From Winslowiella arboricola (GTDB lineage: Bacteria > Pseudomonadota > Gammaproteobacteria > Enterobacterales > Enterobacteriaceae), in the NCBI RefSeq assembly GCF_025527015.1, contig NZ_JAODIM010000040.1, positions 124,001-188,000 of the forward strand: a stretch of DNA of 64,000 bases, written 5' to 3'. Position numbers and translations under genes: made by a program. The notes under the pieces are model-generated. The model was not told the origin of the DNA, made no database searches, and was given only the letters and a program-made list of their open reading frames with translations. Below are positions 60,069 through 64,000 of this stretch, one piece after another. The number at the start of each line of letters is the position of its first letter. The first letter of the stretch is position 1.

Positions 60069-62351
60069 TTATTCTCTCTTTTTGCAATCATTGGCGCTTT
60101 CTATCTCGACCAGGCAACTCATGGCGTTCGGTCCCTGGGTCAGCGATGAGGTGCCGATATCCAGCGTTAATACATTCGGATTACCGGCACGATCAAACGG
60201 CAGCCATTCGGCTTTACCAAAGCCCGGGTCAAACCAGGCGCCGGTGGAAATCAGCACCACGCCCGGCGTCACGCCGTCCGTCAGACGCACACCAGCCAGC
60301 ATCGCGCCGCGTGCGTTGCTGACTTTAATCGCTTCACCATCGCCGATGCCGCGGGTGGCCGCATCCTGCGGATGCATCCACAGCGTTTCATGTCCGGCGG
60401 TTTTATTGGCCTGCACGGTTGGCGTGGCATCCAGCTGGCTGTGCAGACGGTCGCCCGGCTGAATTGAGATCATATGCAGCGGATAATCGCGGCTGATCTC
60501 CGCTCCCAGCCACTCCTGCGGCGGCCGCCACTCCGGGTGTCCGGCAAAGTCATCCAGCTGATAACCGGCAATGGTGCTGCTGAACAGTTCGATTTTACCG
60601 CTGGCGGTTTTAATTGGATTAACCTGCGGATCGTGGCGGAAATCTTCCATAAAGATATACGGCTTATCGCCCTGCGGGATTTCAACATACCCGCGCTGCC
60701 AGAACTCATCAAACTCCGGCCAGTACACGCCTTTGCTGGCATGGGCTACCGCGCACTGCTGATAGAGGTGCTCAATCCACTGCATCTCATTGCGGTTTTC
60801 AGTGAACTGCTCGCGGAAGCCGAGGCGATCGGCAATATCGGCAAAAATATCGAAGTCGTTACGCGCCTGATGCTGCGGTTTAATCGCCTGATGCATGGCT
60901 AACACATAGCGGTCACGCGACGAGCCGCCAATATCATTACGTTCCAGTGTGGTGGTGACGGGCAGCACAATATCAGCCATCTGCGCCGCCGGTGTCCAGA
61001 CGATATCCTGCACAATCACCGTATCCGGCCGCTGCCAGCCTTCAACCAGGCGGTTAAGCTGCTGATGATGGTGGAACGGATTACCACCCGCCCAGTGCAC
61101 CAGATGAATATCAGGGTAGTGATGCGTTTCGCCCTGGAAGGTATACGGCTGCCCCGGGTTAAGCAGCATATCGCTGATACGCGCCACCGGAATAGAGAGC
61201 CCAGACGGGTTTGGCCCGGTCGACATCAGCGGCGCAGGCGCTTCGACACGCGGGTTGCCGACGCTGTTCATCGAGCCATGACCAAAGGAGAAACCACCGC
61301 CCGGTAATCCCGGCTGACCCAGCATTGAGGATAACGCAATCATCATCCAGTACGGCTGTTCGCCGCGATGCGCGCGCTGGACCGCATAAGAGCAGGTAAT
61401 AAAGCTGCGTACACCAATCAGCTGTTGCGCCAGCTGCGCGATACGCGCCGCCGGAATACCGGTAATGGCGCTGGCCCACTCCACCGTTTTAGCGATGCCG
61501 TCACTCTCACCGGTCAGGTAGGCGCGCAGCTCGCTGTAGCCAACGCAGTGACTCTGCAGGAAGGCATTATCGACAGCGCCACGGCGTTCAATTTCATAAC
61601 CCAGCGCCAGCATCAGCGCCACGTCGGTATTCGGACGGATCGGGATCCACTCAGCATTAACAAATTCCGGGCAGTCGTCGCGCATCGGGCTGATATTGAT
61701 CACCCTTGTGCCCTTCTCCGCCAGTTTTTGCAGCGCCGGTTTCAGACTATGTTGTCCGGCGCCACCGGAGGCGACCTGAGCATTTTTCAGCGCTAATCCA
61801 CCAAAAGCGACAAACAGCTGGCAGTGCTCCACCACATTTGGCCAGTCGGTAACGCGCCCGGTTAATGGCATATAGGTGCCAATCACATACGGCAGGAAAA
61901 ACTGCGCCGCGCCCCAGCTGTAGTTGCCCAGCTGATCAACGCCGCCGCCACCGGTAAAGTAGAAGCGGCGAATCAGGGTGCGTGCGTGGTTGACGCGCCC
62001 GGCAGAGGACCAGCCGTAAGAGCCGTTAAAGATCCCCGAGGCGCCGTAGCGATCGCGCACCCGGCGGTTCTCTTCAGCCACCAGATCCAGGGCGGTATCC
62101 CAGTCCACTTCAACAAAGTCTTCACGTCCGCGCAGGGTGCGATCGCTGTTTTCGCGCGACTTCAGCCAGGAGCGACGCACCATCGGTTTACGGATACGTT
62201 TACCGGAGTAGACCAGTTCAGGGATGGTGTTAAGCATCGGTGACGGATCCTGGTCAGCAAAAAAAGGCTCACAGCCTGTCAGCTTGCCGCTGTCCGTTAC
62301 GGCGGTAAACGCGCCCCAATGGGCGAGATGTGGCACTTTCTTAATTGTCAT
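60069..62351 (-). CDS. BisC/TorA-type molybdopterin oxidoreductase
   Basis: A 760-residue single-subunit Mo-bis-MGD enzyme of the DMSO-reductase family. There is no Tat signal, so it is cytoplasmic like BisC. There is no N-terminal Fe-S cysteine motif. Ser116 in FNGSYGWSSAGR aligns with the molybdenum-ligand Ser of BisC/DorA. Other family blocks are GNYSWGAAQFFLPYVIG, PIRPNTDVALMLALGYEIE, GQPGLPGGGFSFG, VHWAGGNPFHHHQQLNRL and the C-terminal dinucleotide-binding MHPQDAATRGIGDGEAIKVSNARG. The substrate is probably an S- or N-oxide but cannot be told from sequence. It is divergent from galR and has no electron-donor subunit gene beside it. Confidence 0.88.
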   Translation of the reverse strand: MTIKKVPHLAHWGAFTAVTDSGKLTGCEPFFADQDPSPMLNTIPELVYSGKRIRKPMVRRSWLKSRENSDRTLRGREDFVEVDWDTALDLVAEENRRVRDRYGASGIFNGSYGWSSAGRVNHARTLIRRFYFTGGGGVDQLGNYSWGAAQFFLPYVIGTYMPLTGRVTDWPNVVEHCQLFVAFGGLALKNAQVASGGAGQHSLKPALQKLAEKGTRVINISPMRDDCPEFVNAEWIPIRPNTDVALMLALGYEIERRGAVDNAFLQSHCVGYSELRAYLTGESDGIAKTVEWASAITGIPAARIAQLAQQLIGVRSFITCSYAVQRAHRGEQPYWMMIALSSMLGQPGLPGGGFSFGHGSMNSVGNPRVEAPAPLMSTGPNPSGLSIPVARISDMLLNPGQPYTFQGETHHYPDIHLVHWAGGNPFHHHQQLNRLVEGWQRPDTVIVQDIVWTPAAQMADIVLPVTTTLERNDIGGSSRDRYVLAMHQAIKPQHQARNDFDIFADIADRLGFREQFTENRNEMQWIEHLYQQCAVAHASKGVYWPEFDEFWQRGYVEIPQGDKPYIFMEDFRHDPQVNPIKTASGKIELFSSTIAGYQLDDFAGHPEWRPPQEWLGAEISRDYPLHMISIQPGDRLHSQLDATPTVQANKTAGHETLWMHPQDAATRGIGDGEAIKVSNARGAMLAGVRLTDGVTPGVVLISTGAWFDPGFGKAEWLPFDRAGNPNVLTLDIGTSSLTQGPNAMSCLVEIESANDCKKRE

Positions 62352-62543
62352 CGGTTGTCCGGCATGCAGGTGGAAAAATCTGTCACCAGCATATCATTTT
62401 TTCCTTCGCCGTCAGCCGCTATGTGATACGGGTCGCATTCAGCGGCACCAGGGGACAAAGCGCCATCTTTCCTCAGGCTTTGCGACACCGCTGGCATTCT
62501 CGCAGCTTGAATCAGCCTGCATTTTCCGCAACACTGAATTTAT

Positions 62544-62559
62544 GTGTAAACGTTTTCCC
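62544..62559 (+). promoter_or_regulatory. Possible GalR/GalS operator upstream of galR
   Basis: GTGTAAACGTTTTCCC: the left half is a perfect gal half-site (GTGTAAAC) with the central CG, and the right half matches only partly (GTTTTCCC against GTTTACAC). It ends 17 bases before galR, which suggests autoregulation. Confidence 0.5.
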
Positions 62560-62576
62560 GGGAAGTAAGTAAACAG

Positions 62577-63578
62577 ATGGCTACCATTAAGGATGTTGCA
62601 AAACTGGCGGGCGTTTCTGTCGCCACCGTATCGCGTGTGATCAATAAATCACCGAAAGCGAGTGAAAGCTCCCGACTGGCCGTTAACAGCGCCATGGAGC
62701 AGTTGCAATATCATCCAAACGCCAATGCGCGCGCGCTGGCGCAGCAATCAACCGAAACCATTGGGCTGGTGGTCGGCGATGTTTCCGATCCCTTTTTTGG
62801 CGCGATGGTAAAAGCGGTGGATGAGGTAGCCTGGCAAACGGGGAATTTTTTGCTGATTGGTAACGGTTACCATGATGAAGAAAAAGAGCGTGAAGCGATT
62901 GAACAACTGATGCGTCATCGCTGCGCGGCGCTGGTGGTGCATGCCAAGAAAGTGCCCGATGACGAGCTGGCCGGACTGATGAAACAGATCCCCGGCATGG
63001 TGCTGTTAAATCGCTCGCTTGCCGGTTTTGAAAAACGCTGTATTGCGCTTGATGACCGTTATGGTTCCTGGCTGGCCACCCGCCATTTAATTCAGCAGGG
63101 CCATCAGAATATTGGTTTTATCTGCTCGACCCACGCTATTTCCGATACCGAAGATCGTCTGAAGGGCTATTACGATGCGCTGCGCGAACACAATCTGCCC
63201 TGTAACGACCGCTTAGTGGCGTTTGGTGAGCCGGACGAGCTGGGTGGCGAACAGGCGATGACCGAACTGCTGGGACGCGGCAAAAACTTCAGCGCGGTGG
63301 CCTGCTATAACGACTCGATGGCCGCCGGTGCGCTGGCAGTGATGAGTGATAACAGCATCCGCGTGCCGGAAGAGATGTCACTGATTGGTTTTGATGATGT
63401 GCTGGTGTCACGCTATGTACGTCCGCGTCTGACCACCGTGCGCTATCCGATTGTCACAATGGCGCAGCAGGCGGCGGCACTGGCGCTGGCGCTGGCACAT
63501 GGCACCGCGTTGCCGGAAGTGACCAATATGTTTAGTCCGACGCTGGTGCGGCGTCATTCGGTGGGATCGCCGGGTTAA
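62577..63578 (+). CDS. galR: Galactose operon repressor GalR
   Basis: LacI-family repressor of galactose uptake and catabolism genes. The 333 residues start with the helix-turn-helix IKDVAKLAGVSVATVSRVIN (4-23) and hinge region NANARALAQQSTETIGLVVGDVSDPFFGAMVKAVDEVA. The ligand domain follows, with ALDDRYGSWLATRHLIQQGH and SLIGFDDVLVSRYVRPRLTTVRYPI. It is closer to E. coli GalR than GalS over its length, and the aas...galR order supports GalR. It is about ten residues shorter at the C-terminus than E. coli GalR. Confidence 0.94.
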   Translation: MATIKDVAKLAGVSVATVSRVINKSPKASESSRLAVNSAMEQLQYHPNANARALAQQSTETIGLVVGDVSDPFFGAMVKAVDEVAWQTGNFLLIGNGYHDEEKEREAIEQLMRHRCAALVVHAKKVPDDELAGLMKQIPGMVLLNRSLAGFEKRCIALDDRYGSWLATRHLIQQGHQNIGFICSTHAISDTEDRLKGYYDALREHNLPCNDRLVAFGEPDELGGEQAMTELLGRGKNFSAVACYNDSMAAGALAVMSDNSIRVPEEMSLIGFDDVLVSRYVRPRLTTVRYPIVTMAQQAAALALALAHGTALPEVTNMFSPTLVRRHSVGSPG

Positions 63579-63589
63579 TATTTGCTGGC

Positions 63590-63653
63590 GGGCGGCGAGA
63601 ACGCCACCCCTGCGCGGGATGGGCTTTATGTAGGGGCGGCGTTCTCGCCGCCC
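63590..63653. repeat. Inverted pair of dispersed palindromic repeats
   Basis: GGGCGGCG-AGAA-CGCCACCC (63590-63609) and GGGCGGCG-TTCT-CGCCGCCC (63634-63653, preceded by TGTAG), 24 bases apart in opposite orientation, between the convergent galR and YitT-family genes. Confidence 0.85.
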
Positions 63654-63680
63654 ATACTGATGTTGTCACCCCAGCCCGAT

Positions 63681-64000
63681 TCACGCTCCGCTATAACGCC
63701 CCGGCTTATGCCATCGCAATAACATCGCATTCATCGCCACCGCGCTTAATACTGACCACAACAATAAGTTGCCGGGCACTTTCGCCAGTGCAATCACAAA
63801 CACCACCACATCCAGCAGCATCTGGGTTTTACCGGCATTCACGCCGTAAACTTTCTGCCCCCACAAGGTAATCACTCCGGTGCCCCCCACCGAAGCGTTA
63901 TGGCGCGCCAGGCATAAAATCCCCATGCCAATAATGGTGCCGCCCACCAGCGAAGAGAAAACAGGATGGATATAGTCGATTTTTAGCAGGTCAGGGATCA
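63681..64000 (-). CDS. YitT-family membrane protein (C-terminal part; 5' end outside window)
   Basis: The frame is open from the right edge to a stop at 63681, giving about 106 residues. Family blocks: HPVFSSLVGGTIIGMGILCLARHNASVGGTGVITLW and GKTQMLLDVVVFVIALAKVPG, hydrophobic and glycine-rich, typical of the YitT integral membrane family (function unknown). The GTG at 63947 would be an internal residue; the real start is beyond 64000. It converges on galR. Confidence 0.8.
   Translation of the reverse strand, partial: IPDLLKIDYIHPVFSSLVGGTIIGMGILCLARHNASVGGTGVITLWGQKVYGVNAGKTQMLLDVVVFVIALAKVPGNLLLWSVLSAVAMNAMLLRWHKPGRYSGA

Overview
The window is chromosomal DNA of a gammaproteobacterium of the order Enterobacterales. 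Gene order from queF to galR follows the E. coli K-12 60-64 min region almost gene for gene: queF-ppnN-xni, rlmM-ygdD-gcvA/gcvB-ygdI-csdAE-tcdA-mltA-tRNA-fMet x3-amiC-argA-recDB-ptrA-recC-ppdC-ygdB-ppdBA-thyA-lgt-ptsP-rppH-mutH-ygdQ-ygdR-tas-lplT-aas ... galR. Protein divergence from E. coli, DUF943/DUF3289 genes and a dispersed GGGCGGCG...CGCCGCCC intergenic repeat suggest Erwiniaceae (Pantoea/Erwinia-like). The genus is not determined. No phage, transposase, integrase or CRISPR array was seen.

Layout. 1-3106: queF (5' end outside the window), ppnN with a structured leader, and xni. 3107-3823: AT-rich stretch with a lone DUF943 gene, at the place where E. coli carries sdaCB. 3877-9585: rlmM, ygdD, gcvA with the divergent GcvB sRNA, ygdI, the CsdA-CsdE sulfur-transfer pair and tcdA. 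9586-14457: tandem palindromic repeats, mltA, three identical initiator tRNA genes, amiC, and argA with tandem ARG boxes. 14653-15573: an accessory two-gene module (HicA-like small protein plus HTH protein) with its own near-consensus promoter. 15616-27413: recD, recB, ptrA, recC (RecBCD plus pitrilysin). 27517-29264: the ppdC-ygdB-ppdB-ppdA minor-pseudopilin operon. 29535-30846: a second accessory insert, an overlapping DUF3289-DUF943 pair. 30939-35596: thyA-lgt and ptsP-rppH. 35597-36284: a gene-free region rich in DnaA boxes, at the position of E. coli DARS2. 36285-42767: mutH, ygdQ (TerC), ygdR, tas, and lplT-aas.

42873-63578 differs most from E. coli. Between aas and galR, where E. coli has only omrA and omrB, there are two complete RND efflux operons. 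One is MdtABC/MuxABC plus its own outer-membrane factor. The other is an AcrAB-like pump plus an outer-membrane factor. They are followed by an Omr-type sRNA, an FtsI (PBP3) paralogue, a second Omr-type sRNA, and a BisC-like molybdoenzyme. galR and the end of a YitT-family membrane protein gene close the window.

The most promising little-described features are the DUF3289-DUF943 pair (possible toxin-immunity), the HicA-like/HTH module with a built-in terminator and promoter repeats, the Omr sRNA pair split by a PBP3 paralogue, and the composite palindromic repeat family. All functional readings come from recalled family knowledge and visible motifs. No searches were run.
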